64,000 nt of DNA from Glandiceps talaboti (Eukaryota; Hemichordata; Enteropneusta; Spengelidae), in NCBI RefSeq assembly GCF_964340395.1, contig NC_135554.1:1-64000 (forward strand). Direction: 5' to 3'. Position numbers and translations under genes: made by a program. Positions 48,570 through 60,960 of the stretch are shown here, piece after piece. The notes below the pieces were generated by a model. It searched no databases and had not been told where the DNA came from. It worked only from the letters and a program-made list of their open reading frames with translations. The stretch's first letter is position 1; each line of letters starts with the position of its first letter.

Positions 48570-49635
48570 CAGTGTTCTCCACGAGGGGTTTTTGAGGGGC
48601 GCCCCTCAGTTTGCGTTCAGCGCCCCTTTGTTTTGGTGTGAACGTCTTCAAGAGATTCTATTCAATGCCGTTAATGAAGGAAGTGAACAGCGACACTGTG
48701 TCTATCATCATTTATGAACTTATTTATCGCCTTGATTATAACAATGGTAGCCGAAACAAAAACAGTAAATGTAGTACCATCGTAAAGTAGAAGACGGTAC
48801 GTTGGTAGTTTCTATGGCCTGGTATATCAAGCCGGTAATTTCCAAGCCTTCCCGTATACGCAATACAGTACGCATATGATGTACGATGTCACGACAATTT
48901 TCGCATTGTATCGATAAATACGAACAAAATCCTAAAATTTATACATGTTCTTTAGAAATAACTACTCCGGTACGGTTCCACCATGGTAAAATTTATGTTC
49001 TAAATGATCACGTTTGGATGTGAATCGCGATCGTAGTACCACGAGGTAGCTCCGATGTGGCAGCCATGTTTGTTACTGTACATTTGCACTGAACGTATAC
49101 GGTTATTCTTAGCCCAAATTCGTCACATTAAAAATGTACGTATTTCCGGCAAATTTGGATGAAAAATCATTTTCCATTCATGAAAATTAAAAGGATATCA
49201 AATTTTAGAGAAATAAAGGGAAATGAATTGTTTTCAATTAATTTTTATGAATGACATGCACATTTACAAGGTGAAACCAACAACTCAAAACTAAGTGATA
49301 GCTAGCCTAGAGGTGCATACATGTACATCAACAATGCCATGTGTTGTCACTCCTGTGTGTAAAACATGCTTGCCAACATTACTATAACATCGTTTGTGTA
49401 ACTGTCAACCTCCTTCCTGAAATTTTTACATTGTGAATTATGTTAAAGGTTTGGAAATTGGTGATCTCAATACATTTCAGTGCATTTTAGTTTGCTGAAT
49501 GAATAAAATAGGAGTTTTTGATTTTGGAAACTTTTTTAACTTCCTAATATTATGATCTGGAAATATGCTAATGATATGCAAATAAATATGCAAATTAGGG
49601 CGCCCCTGTATTTTACAAAATTGTGGAGAACCCTG
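48570..49635. mobile_element. 1,066-bp non-autonomous TIR element in the satellite
   Basis: The segment starts CAGTGTTCTCCAC and ends GTGGAGAACCCTG, nearly perfect terminal inverted repeats. GGGGCGCCCCT also occurs near each end. It is flanked on both sides by CCGCC (48,565-48,569 and 49,636-49,640), and without it the satellite monomer is continuous. It has no coding frame of note. The CAG..TTCTCCAC termini look like those of hAT elements, but the visible target duplication is 5 bp, not the usual 8, so the superfamily is uncertain. Confidence 0.8.
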
Positions 49636-51905
49636 CCGCCATTTTGATTTTTAGCATGTAACTAGGAGACCAGACACCAGAGTTACCTAGCCTTACAAAC
49701 TATACTCTTTTCCAAATTCATTCATGCTACAACAACACTGTCACTGTTTTTCACCTATTTCTATCCATCTTAGATAAAACTACTAAAATTTGTTAGAAAA
49801 ATGTCAGCCATTTTGATTTTTAGCATGTAACTAGGAGACCAGACACCAGAGTTACCTAGCCTTACAAACTATACTCTTTTCCAAATTCATTCATGCTACA
49901 ACAACACTGTCACTGTTTTTCACCTATTTCTATCCATCTTAGACTAAACTACTAAAATTTGTTAGAAAAATGTCAGCCATTTTGATTTTTAGCATGTAAC
50001 TAGGAGACCAGACACCAGAGTTACCTAGCCTTACAAACTATACTCTTTTCCAAATTCATTCATGCTACAACAACACTGTCACTGTTTTTCACCTATTTCT
50101 ATCCATCTTAGACTAAACTACTAAAATTTGTTAGAAAAATGTCAGCCATTTTGATTTTTAGCATGTAACTAGGAGACCAGACACCAGAGTTACCTAGCCT
50201 TACAAACTATACTCTTTTCCAAATTGATTCATGCTACAATAACACTGTCACTGTTTTTCACCTATTTCTATCCATCTTAGACTAAACTACTAAAATTTGA
50301 TAGAAAAATGTCCGCCATTTTGATTTTTAGCATGTAACTAGGAGACCAGACACCAGAGTTACCTAACCTTACAAACTATACTCCTTTCCAAATTGAATCA
50401 TGCTACAATAACACTGTCACTGTTTTTCACCTATTTCTATCCATCTTAGACTAAACTACTAAATTTTTTTAGAAAAATGTCAGCCATTTTGATTTTTAGC
50501 ATGTAACTAGGAGACCAGACACCAGAGTTACCTAACCTTACAAACTATACTCCTTTCCAAATTGAATCATGCTACAATAACACTGTCACTGTTTTTCACC
50601 TATTTCTATCCATCTTAGACTAAACTACTAAAATTTATTAGAAAAATGTCCGCCATTTTGATTTTTAGCATGTAACTAGGAGACCAGACACCAGAGTTAC
50701 CTAACCTTACAAACTATACTCCTTTCCAAATTGAATCATGCTACAATAACACTGTCACTGTTTTTCACCTATTTCTATCCATCTTAGACTAAACTACTAA
50801 ATTTTTTTAGAAAAATGTCAGCCATTTTGATTTTTAGCATGTAACTAGGAGACCAGACACCAGAGTTACCTAACCTTACAAACTATACTCCTTTCCAAAT
50901 TGAATCATGCTACAATAACACTGTCACTGTTTTTCACCTATTTCTATCCATCTTAGACTAAACTACTAATTTTTTTTAGAAAAATGTCAGCCATTTTGAT
51001 TTTTAGCATGTAACTAGGAGACCAGACACCAGAGTTACCTAGCCTTACAAACTATACTCTTTTCCAAATTCATTCATGCTACAATAACACTGTCACTGTT
51101 TTTCACCTATTTCTATCCATCTTAGACTAAACTACTAAAATTTATTAGAAAAATGTCAGCCATTTTGATTTTTAGCATGTAACTAGGAGACCAGACACCA
51201 GAGTTACCTAGCCTTACAAACTATACTCCTTTCCAAATTGAATCATGCTACAATAACACTGTCACTGTTTTTCAACTATTTCTATCCATCTTAGACTAAA
51301 CTACTAAAATTTGTTAGAAAAATGTCAGCCATTTTGATTTTTAGCATGTAACTAGGAGACCAGATACCAGAGTTACCTAGCCTTACAAACTATACTCCTT
51401 TCCAAATTGAATCATGCTACAATAACACTGTCACTGTTTTTCACCTATTTCTATCCATCTTAGACTAAACTACTAAATTTTTTTAGAAAAATGTCAGCCA
51501 TTTTGATTTTTAGCATGTAACTAGGAGACCAGACACCAGAGTTACCTAGCCTTACAAACTATGCTCCTTTCCAAATTGATTCATGCTACAACAACATTGT
51601 CACTGTTTTTCACCAACTTCTATCCATCTTAGACTAAACTACTAAAATTTATTAGAAAAATGTCAGCCATTTTGATTTTTAGCATGTAACTAGGAGACCA
51701 GACACCAGAGTTACCTAGCCTTACAAACTATACTCTTTTCCAAATTGATTCATGCTACAATAACACTGTCACTGTTTTTCACCTATTTCTATCCATCTTA
51801 GACTAAACTACTAAAATTAATAAGAAAAATGTCAGCCATTTTGATTTTTAGCATGTACATGTAACTGAGACCGGACACCAGAGTTACATGTACCTAGCCT
51901 TGCAA
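49636..51905 (+). repeat. 169-bp tandem satellite, about 13 copies
   Basis: The unit begins GCCATTTTGATTTTTAGCAT and recurs every 169 bp (for example 49,807, 49,976 and 50,145). It includes GGAGACCAGACACCAGAGTT and CACTGTCACTGTTTTTCACC. Copies differ by a few bases and fall into at least two subtypes (TACTCTTTTCC..CATTC and TACTCCTTTCC..GAATC), with subtype blocks alternating. The last copy near 51,840-51,905 is more diverged. No coding frame spans the unit. Confidence 0.97.
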
Positions 51906-52240
51906 ACTTTGCTCTTTTCCAAATCTCATTTAACAGAAACATAACTAGCAAAAGAAATCATGATCAAATACTACACCAATACTTTGACCATAAATATTTG
52001 CAAGTTTTAGAGTTGAACAATAAATGTATTAATCCTTTGTTAACTTTCTTATCTCTTACAGGTTTGTTACACAGTACATAACAGATGTCCTATTCAAAGA
52101 AGCTGTTGTTTTGCTCGTCTCTAAGAGAAAAAAAATAACTTCAGACTCTATGTGTAGTAAAACAGAAATTTAGATCTTAAATCAATTAGTTGTGCACAAG
52201 GACATGAGCTCTATTTTGAACATTTTTAATACAATTGAAA
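51906..52240. other. non-coding spacer
   Basis: AT-rich unique-looking DNA between the 169-bp satellite and a GT microsatellite; no gene seen. Confidence 0.6.
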
Positions 52241-52242
52241 TG

Positions 52243-52243
52243 A

Positions 52244-52295
<52 letters not shown>
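52243..52295. repeat. (GT)n microsatellite
   Basis: About 25 GT dinucleotides. Confidence 0.97.
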
Positions 52296-52297
<2 letters not shown>

Positions 52298-52299
52298 CA

Positions 52300-53700
52300 A
52301 CTTAGTCGAAAACTGCAGTCCGATTTCTTTGATACTTGGTGGTCATGTTATATTGGATGTCTAGTAGTGAAATTGTTCAAATGAAAATGATCACATCAGA
52401 TATATGGGTTTTGGGTCAAAAATGTGATTTTTGTCAAAGAATTTAAACTACAAAACTACTGGGCAGATTGGCCTGAAATTTGGTGGGAACATTCTCAGGG
52501 GTGTGTAAATTAAGATGTGTTCATGACATGATGTTTCCATGTGTAATATGCAAAGTAGGGCTTTTTGGTTAAAAACCTACAATTCCAAAACTACTCAGTA
52601 GATTGGGCTGAACTTTTAACAGGGATGTATCTGCCGGTGTATAGATGAAGAAATATTAAGCATATAATGATCTCATCAGTAACATCCAAATTAGGTGTAA
52701 ACATGTAAATTGGTCAAAAATTTATATCTCAAAAAGTACTTGGTCAGGGAAACTGAAATTTGGTGAGATGGTTCTAGAAGTGTTGTTCTGCAGATTTCCT
52801 TTAGAATAGTTTGACACAATTGGCCCTAGCAACCATGACCATGGCCTTAGCAACAACCAAATGGCAGTATATTTTGGTTAAATAAGAACACCATCTGGTA
52901 GGCAGTTAGTAAACATTCAAAAAATGTATGCAAATATCCCTAGCAACAGTGGCCCTGCCCATGGCAACAGCCCAATAATCACATATGTGACAAACATAAC
53001 ATGTTTGGATAGGCAACTGGATAGTCATTCAACAAATGAACACCTATTTTTAGAATGGACTAGCATATGGATAAATATTTTTAAAAACTACAGTTGTGCT
53101 ACATCGCCATTGGCAGTATTTTGGAAAACAATAGTTGTGCTACAATGCCATTTTATATTTCTTTTTTTCTAAATATTTTTTTTCATATCTGAGGTAGTTA
53201 TGTTTTTCATTGTTCTCCATATGCTCTCTGTTTTTGGTTTCTTCTCATCAGATGTACAGTCATTACATTTTGGAAGAAAAGTTTTATATTGTCTTTTTAA
53301 ATTGATGTCAGTTTGTGCATCCACCAATTCTTGCGAGACTTCATAATTTTTGTGATGTTACAATTTTTTTCTTGAACTTGTTAATAAAAAGGTTAGGGTC
53401 GGCAGTGAAAAACTAGGCAGGGTCAGATAACCGGAATCAAACAATTATTTTTTTTTATTGCTTTAAGAATTATTCAGAACATGATGATTCCATTATTGAT
53501 ATGCAAATTATGGCTAAAATGTGTCTTTTTGGTAAAATAATCTTTAATTCCAAAAGTAATGAGCTGGAAATTAATTTGAATGGCTCTTGGGGTATATAGA
53601 TGAAGAAGTGTTAAGCATATGATGATCTCATCAGTGACATGAAAATTAGGTATAAAAATGTGAATTTTGTTTAATCTTGTCTCTTGGCTCTCTTCGTTGG
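52300..53700 (+). repeat. diverged direct repeats of an interspersed family
   Basis: Several related units contain AAAACTACTGGGCAGATTGG-like and TAGATGAAGAA.TATTAAGCATA-like sentences. The segment 52,545-52,720 aligns with 53,500-53,670, and a copy of the dispersed repeat seen at 41,955 lies between them (53,245-53,455). Short frames here (52,924-53,172 and 53,474-53,818 minus) have no recognisable domain. Confidence 0.6.
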
Positions 53701-54603
53701 TGTAAACACACATGTGTTTTTGTAATTTGTACTTCAAGCACTTGTTAAATGAGAATGTTAAAAGACACAATCTTTTGTCATTAGAAAAATTTTGGATATT
53801 GCAAAGAGATATAGTCATATAACTTAAATCATGGATAATATTAATAAGTAATAAAATGTAAAATGAACAGAAAACCAGTGTGGACTTCTATATATCTGAC
53901 AATTTTACATGTTATACACAGAGTGAAGCTAGCATGTAAGTGGTGAATGATTTCATTTTATTTGATTCAGTTTTATTTTTTGTTGTTGAATGAGACTGAT
54001 TTTAGGGAGCGATCAGATTTTACGCTGACTTTTTGTTCACCCACCCCTGCTGACAAATAAAAAAACACTGCCCCCCCCCCCCCCACATCTGTTGACAAGA
54101 AATACTCTTGTTCTTTCTTGCAATATATAAAGCTCTTTAGGCAGGAACCCTATGAGAAGTATGATTGTCTGTTCATAGCTGTGCAAAATATTCATGGTTT
54201 TAGTAACCAAAAGTTCTAGGATATCTCTTACATTGAGTGAACTATTATCATTATAGATTAATTCAGCTAATTATAAAGTACATTATTAGAAATGAAATTA
54301 ACATAATTGTAAACCTAGGGGTTTCAGTAAGTTTCAAAGTAGGGAGAGAACTTGAAAAAGTGTCGGGAGAAGTGCATGCTATGCCTATGCGTGCATGCTA
54401 TACAAGTGGGAGGGGGTGTCCCCCTCCCATGGTAAGATCTTTTGAAAAATGAACACCTTTTGGAGGCCATTTAGAGCACCATTCATAAGTAAAACACAAC
54501 TTAGTTATATCATAAAAGTATCACTAATTTTAGGGTTTCAAAAGTTTAAATCATTTCAAGTCATATTGACACAAATGATAATGAAAAAAAGATCAAGTAC
54601 AAA
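53701..54603. other. non-coding stretch
   Basis: No gene recognised. It contains a C-run at 54,071-54,084 and several short frames without domain features. Confidence 0.5.
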
Positions 54604-54695
54604 GTATAGTATAGTTTGTTTTATTTATTTACTTGCCCTATGTGGGCTTACCAAGTGAACATTTTGTTCAATACAAATACATCCACTGGGCTTAT
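54604..54695 (-). mobile_element. short LINE 3' end at the inner edge of the right arm
   Basis: GTTTTATTTATTTACTTGCC on the plus strand, followed by CCTATGTGGGCTTACC, is the complement of a LINE-type tail, similar in layout to the 3' end at 23,862 (TTTATTTATTTAGG..GCATAAAGCCC). Only about 90 bp remain before CTATA satellite. Confidence 0.5.
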
Positions 54696-55745
54696 AATAG
54701 TGTATGGTACTATACTATAAACTATACAAGACTATATACTATATACTATGCTATGCTATATACTATATACTATATTATACTATACTATATACTGTACTAT
54801 ACAATATACTGTGCAATACTATACTATAATATTCTATACCTATACTATATTATATAGTATATAGTCTAGTATGGTAGTCTAGTATAGTATAGTATAGTAG
54901 AGTATAGTAATGTATACTATATGGTATATAGTCGTGTAGTATAGTAGAGTATAGTATATGGTATATAGTATAGCATAGCATAGTATAGTATTGTATATTA
55001 TAGTATATAATAGTATAGTATAGTATAGTATAGTATATTATGGTATAATATACTAGAGTATAGTAGAGTATGTGGAATATAGTATAGTTTAGTGTATAGT
55101 ATAGCATACTATACCATACCGTACTATACTATATACTGTACAATACAATACTATAATATTATTCTATACCTATACTATCATATATAGTCTAGCATAGTAT
55201 AGTATAGTAGAGTATAGTAGAGCATATGGTATATAGTATAGCATGGCAAAGTATAGTATAGTCTAGTATAGTATAGTATAATATACTAGAGTATAGTAGA
55301 GTATATGGAATATAGTGTATAGTGTATATTATAGTGTAGTGTATAGTATAGCATATTATACCATACAGTACTATATAATATACTCTACTATATACAGTAC
55401 AATAATATACTATAATATTATTCTATACCTACACTATTGTATACAGTATAGAGTCTAGTATAGCATAGTATAGTATAGTATAGTATAGTGTAGTAGATTA
55501 TAGTATAGTAGAATATATGGAATATAGTGTATAGTGTATATTATAGTGTAGTGTATAGTATAGCATACTATACCATACAGTACTGTATAATATACTCTAC
55601 TATATACTGTACAATAATATACTATAATATTATTCTATTCCTACACTATCGTATATAGTATAGAGTCTAGTATAATCTAGTATAGTCTAGTATAGTATAG
55701 TATAGTATAGTGTAGTAGATTATAGTATAGTAGAGTATGTGGTAT
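54696..55745. repeat. CTATA/TATAG satellite, right arm inner block
   Basis: CTATA orientation to about 54,845, TATAG to about 55,110, then mixed blocks of both orientations, mostly TATAG. Corresponds to 22,998-23,860 and 25,097-26,191 of the left arm. Confidence 0.9.
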
Positions 55746-55764
55746 ATAGTATAGTATACAGTCC

Positions 55765-55976
55765 ATTATATTGATGGCGCAAATCGAGAGATCTGATTGA
55801 TCTAGGCATCGAACTAGCGCGTCTAAACTGAGCGATAATGCACAGTTGGCACGTGTCCAAATTTTGATGTTCTCTCACTGTTCGTCTACGAACGTTATAG
55901 TCCACGCAGGGATGGGGGCACAAATGAAACCAGAAAATGTTGCGTCATATCTTGTTTCCGACAGTTTCAATATACT
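55765..55976. mobile_element. MITE, right-arm copy
   Basis: Reverse complement of 22,784-22,997, with scattered substitutions. One end keeps TCAATATACTGG; the other reads CCATTATATTGA, one position mutated. Confidence 0.65.
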
Positions 55977-55989
55977 GGTATAATATAAT

Positions 55990-56108
55990 AGCGATAAACC
56001 ACCCCTGGGAATGGTATACCACTCGGTTTTGACCAGTGAACGAAATATATTGAGTTCACTGCTCAAAACCGAGTGGTATACCATCCCCAGGGTGTGGTTT
56101 ATTGCTTA
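55990..56108. repeat. GGTATACC hairpin, right-arm copy
   Basis: Mirror of 22,663-22,771. Arms around GAACGAAATATATTGAGTTC with GGTATACCA near both ends. Confidence 0.85.
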
Positions 56109-56109
56109 A

Positions 56110-57250
56110 GTATACTATAGTATAGTAGAGTATATGGTATATGGTATAGTGTCGTGTAGTATAGTATAGTATAGTATGGTATAATATACTAGTATATGGA
56201 ATATAGTATAGCATAGTGTAGGTTATAGTATAGCATACTATAGCATACCTATACTATTGTATATAGTATATAGTCAAGCATAGTATCATATAAAATTAGT
56301 ATAGTATAGTATAGTATAGTATAGTCAAGTATAGTATCGTATAAAATTAGTATAGTATAGTATAGTATAGTATAGTATAGTATAGTATAGGATAGTATAT
56401 TCTAGTATAGTATAGTATGGTATAATATAGTAGTGTATAGTAGAGTATATTGAATATAGCATAGTGTAGTGTTGCATGATATAGTATATAGGCAAGTGTA
56501 GTATATAGTATAATATAGTATATTATATAGTAGAGTATATAGTATAGTATAGTGTATCGTATATATTATAGCATAGGATAGTATTGTATAGTATATGGTA
56601 TATTATACTATACTGTACTATATAGTAGACTATGATATACCGGTATACTATACACTGTACTATATAGTATACTACACTATATTATACTATATTATATACT
56701 ATACTATACTATATACTATACTATACTATACTATACTATACTATACTATACTATACTGCACTATATACTAGACTATGCTATATCCTGTACTATATACTAT
56801 ACTATACTATACTATTCTATACTATATTATACTATATACTAGACTATGCTACATACTGTACTATATACTGTACTATATACTTGTCTTTATTATATACTAT
56901 ACTATATACTATATTCTAGACTATTCTATACTATACTGTACTATATACTATACTATACTATACTATACTATACTATACTATACTATACTATACTATATAC
57001 TAGACTACACTATACACTATACTATGCTCTATACTATGTACCATACTATACTATACTATACTAAACTATATACTGTACTATATAGTATACTATACTATAT
57101 CATACTATACTATACTCTACTATACCATACTATACTATACTATACTTTACTATATACTATACTATACTATATACTATACTATACTATAATATACTAGATA
57201 CTAGACTGTGCTATATACTATATATTGTACTATATACTATACTATACTAT
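56110..57250. repeat. TATAG/CTATA satellite, right arm
   Basis: TATAG-type to about 56,600, then CTATA-type to 57,250. Mirror of the 7.1-kb left array but about six times shorter. Open frames are low-complexity only. Confidence 0.95.
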
Positions 57251-57279
57251 ATTATAATATTATCTCGTTTTATTTCCGC

Positions 57280-58260
57280 TAGATTTTTAAATTCGGAATG
57301 CTGCAATTGAGTGTTGACCTATTTGTCTTTTAAGTTTATGTTTCGCTTCTGTGCTATGATTGGTCTTTTTGGATATAATTGATTTCATATCTCATTGTCT
57401 GCTATTACGTCCCAGTGTTTAGTTATTGCATCTCGTAGATGAGATCCGTTAATATAGAGACTGTATGTTGTGTTGAAGACCAATGGGATCTCATTTGTGG
57501 GTGTCCAGCGAGATATGTCTCACACTTGCACAAAGTGTATCATCACATGGCATCATAAGCTACTGTATGTAGTTCCTGAAAATTGGATACTAGTCACTTT
57601 ACATGTGGTATGTATACACATACTTTGCAGTCTGGCGCAATGCAGTCAGTTGTCGAAGCACTTGACTCGCCAGTTACACAAACAATCGACTATAGCATTC
57701 CAAAACCACCACCTGTGCATCTCCTAAAACTATTATGTGATTCTCACGAAAAACACATTTAAATTTAAAGGAGAATTCTACACACAAACATGCATGTGCA
57801 TTGGCTCTTGGGCATCACCCGAAATAGCCGACATTCCATGAACTGGAAAGTCGCATTATTGAAATCTACACGGATAAAATATCACTCTGGACACATTGCA
57901 GGGGTGGCGTTTTCATGATATTTTGTGGCACCCAAGTTGAACTAAATAATCTGAGTGAAAAAATAAACCAAATACATCCAACTTTCAAATTTTCGTTGGA
58001 AAGCTCAGATACGGAAGTAACATATCACAATCCACAAATGTCAACGGCACCAATAACACAAAGTATTGGATATCAAAACTCATTCCAATATTTACACAGG
58101 TAATACTGCCGCCCGAACTCAGTCTTCAAAGGGTCCATTAAGGGTCAAACGATCAGATACATACGAACATGTAGTAACGAAAAAGAATTTCAAAAGAAAA
58201 TTAAATTCTTCACCTGGAAACTGGCGAAAAGAGGCTATAATGAAACAGAAATAAATACTA
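57280..58260 (+). pseudogene. decayed Penelope-like reverse transcriptase, right copy
   Basis: Conserved blocks of a reverse transcriptase can be read in order through changing frames. FKGEFYTQTCM near 57,770 is followed by GSWASPEIADI (the GS..SP..A block), then RGGVFMIFCGTQVELNNL near 57,890-57,945, where the catalytic DD has become GG. INQIHPTFKFSLESSDTEV and SFQYLHR follow, then in another phase NSVFKGSIKGQTIRYIR and KLAKRGYNETEI near 58,090-58,250. The last two, with the HP..KG..R..R pattern, point to Penelope-like elements. No GIY-YIG endonuclease was found downstream, where the (ACTAC/TATAG)n array begins. Dead by several lesions. Confidence 0.7.
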
Positions 58261-58349
58261 GTAACCTGAGTCCACTATCATAATACTGGCATCTCTATTT
58301 GATGAACAATACAAGTAAACTCTGGGCAAACAAATACGGAAATACAACA

Positions 58350-58652
58350 CTCCTCAATACTATACTACACTACACTACAATACACTACACTACACTATAA
58401 TGTAGTATAGTATATACTATAGTATAGTATAGTATAGTATAGTATAGTATAGTATAGTATAGTATAGTATAGTATAGCAATGTATAGTATAGTATAGTAT
58501 AGTATAGTATAGCAATGTATAGTATAGTATAGTATAGTATAGTATAGTATAGTATAGTATAGTATAGTATACTAGTAGTATAGTATAGTATAGTATAGTA
58601 TAGTATAGTATAGTATAGTATAGTATAGTATAGTATAGTATAGTATAGTATA
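58350..58652. repeat. TATAG array, right arm
   Basis: A short ACTAC/CACTA block, then almost pure TATAG pentamers, with two AGCAATGTATAG interruptions and an ACTAGTAGTATAG interruption. Counterpart of 14,367-14,520. Confidence 0.95.
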
Positions 58653-58755
58653 GGAGACCGATTTTTGAATTAGAAGACCGACACTTGAATTAGAAGACCA
58701 ACACTTGAATTAGAAGACCGACACTTGAACTAGAAGACCAATTTTTGAATTAGAA
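58653..58755 (-). repeat. 20-bp tandem repeat, right-arm copy
   Basis: Five copies of the complement of the 20-bp unit at 14,255-14,366 (GAATTAGAAGACC.ACACTT). Confidence 0.9.
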
Positions 58756-58865
58756 AAATACGATCGGGTCGACAAAAACTCACTGACCTCCCCCCTTTGA
58801 CCTCTGGCGCTGAGGGAGTCCTTGGGGGTTGTCGTCCTGACAGATCGGGAGGTTTTTTGTTTCTA

Positions 58866-59057
58866 TTAAGGCAACTTTTAGGTTATTCATAACCTTTGAG
58901 GTAATATTTCCCAGCTTTGAAAAGCTAACGTAAATGTAAGTTTTAAATGAGTTTCCCATGTCACATAAAAATGGGCCCGTAAAATTGGTACAGGGACATT
59001 ATTAATATTGCATGTATAGTATAGTCACCGGTATGTCAGAGAACTTTAGGTGGTCAT
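58866..59057. repeat. block repeated in inverted orientation at 59,484-59,660
   Basis: The segment from GCAACTTTTAGGTTATTCAT to AGAACTTTAGGTGG appears again inverted 430 bp further on. It also matches the left arm at 13,945-14,130, giving three copies in the window. Confidence 0.8.
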
Positions 59058-59454
59058 ACCTAGGGTATAACAGAAACTGGAATCTGATGAGATGTGGTGA
59101 TTTGTAGTGTCAATAACATGACGAGTAGAACAATTTAGATTAATTTCATTTATAAACTATCTATGAAAATTGCCATTACGAAACCTTCAAGTTTGCCCCA
59201 AACTGCAATATAAGTAAAGCATTGATTGTGAAACAGCCAAGTATTTACATAACATGTTCTGTAACTAGTGTGGTAGCTAGGTAATACATGTATATGTATA
59301 TGTATAGTTATGTTTGAAGTTATAAGTAATATTAAAGAATTCATGTAAGAAACAGGGACAAGAACAAATATTGACATGTACCACATTTCAGACAAGGCTA
59401 TATGCCATTGTAGAAAGGATTTTTTTCTTCAATCACAATTTAAAACACAATGAC

Positions 59455-60960
59455 CACACAAAAACACAGTAAAACACAATATCCACCTAAAGTTCTCTAA
59501 CATACCGGTGACTTTATTATACATATATTAATGCCCCTATACTAATGTTACATGTCTATTTTATGTGATATAGGAAACTCATTTAAAACGTACATTTACG
59601 TTAGCTTTTCGAAGCTTGGAAATATTACCTCAAAGGTTATGAATAACCTAAACATTGCCTTAGTATCTCAAGCAAAAAACTCCATATCTGCCAGGGGGAA
59701 AACCCCAAGGACTTCCTCACCCCCAGAGGTCACTCATGCATTCAACCAACAATCAGATGCACCAACAACCTTTTTACTGTCATAATGGTATTAAACTTTT
59801 CTTAAATATTTTCACCCTATTCTAATTTGAGATGATATTGTCTTTTCAAGATGTGAAATGTTTGCCAAGATAGTCTAAAATTGCCTTAATCTCCAAATCT
59901 CCCCTACCAATGATACTACCATTAGATGTGCTGACCTTTACTACATGTATATAATGATGCCATTTAACTTTTTAAGAACATATTTCAACCCTTAGTGTAA
60001 GTTATAAAGAATAGTTTCTGATACTTGCTGTCTTGTAAAGCATGGATTAAGTTATTGCTTGAAGGGTCTAAATAGTGTAAATATTGGCTATAAGAGTAAA
60101 ATTCCTCCAGGGCTTCTAGAGGGAGACCCCTCAGACCCCCCCCCCCCCCCCCCCCCCCCGCATGAGGTGGACATATCCCAGTCTCAAGCTCTTCCGCTCT
60201 TACTGTCAAGATGCTATCAAAGTATATTTCAAAAGTATTTCAACCCTATGTAGTTGTTTTTTACATGTTGGTGTTGTCTTGTAAGGCTTGGAAATTATTG
60301 TCTGAAAGGGTCTGAATAGTCTCAAAATTGAGGGAAAAAACCTCCAGGGGTTCTAGGGGGAGACCCCCTTGGAACCTTCCTCCTCCCCCCCCCATTAGGT
60401 GTACACATCCCAGTCTCAAGATCTCCCCCTACCTCTTACTGTCAAGATCCTATCAAACTATATTTCAAAAATATTTCAACCTTATGTAGTTGCTTTTTAC
60501 ATGTTGGTGCTGTCTTGTAAAGCTTGGAAATGATTTTCTAAAAATGTCTGAATAGTCTCAATATTGACTTTTCAGAGTTAAAAACCTCCTGGGCTTCTAG
60601 GGGGAGACCCCCTAGGACCCCCCATGACAGCTGTACATATTCCCTTCTCAAAGCTTTCCCCCTACCTTTCACTGTCAAGATGCTATTAAACTCCTTTTCA
60701 AATATATTTACCCTGGGTAGTCAATAATTATAATTATGATAGTGCTATATAAAAACCCGGGATCTTATAAAGTAGATGCAAGACAGTCAAGCAGTCCACA
60801 CTGAGTCACGATCAAAAAATACCTGTCACTCATGCGAATATCATATATGGGGGGGGGGGGGGGGGGTCATCATGTTTTAGAATTAAGTGATAGGGGGGTC
60901 AGCCTGTTTTGGGTTTTACAGATAGGGGGGGGGGGGTCAGTGACTTTTTGTCGGCCCGAT
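59455..60960. repeat. right-arm-specific insertion with 240-bp repeats
   Basis: Absent from the left arm, where 13,510 is followed directly by the equivalent of 60,960. It carries the inverted block 59,484-59,660 and about three diverged copies of a roughly 240-bp unit with CTCCAGG..TTCTAG.GGGAGACCCC, a C-run, CCCAGTCTCAAG and TTACATGTTGGTG (about 60,110, 60,350 and 60,595). No gene. Confidence 0.7.

Noticed and set aside
54633-57197. Similar frames in the right-arm satellite
   Set aside because: Same low-complexity translation of CTATA/TATAG repeats.
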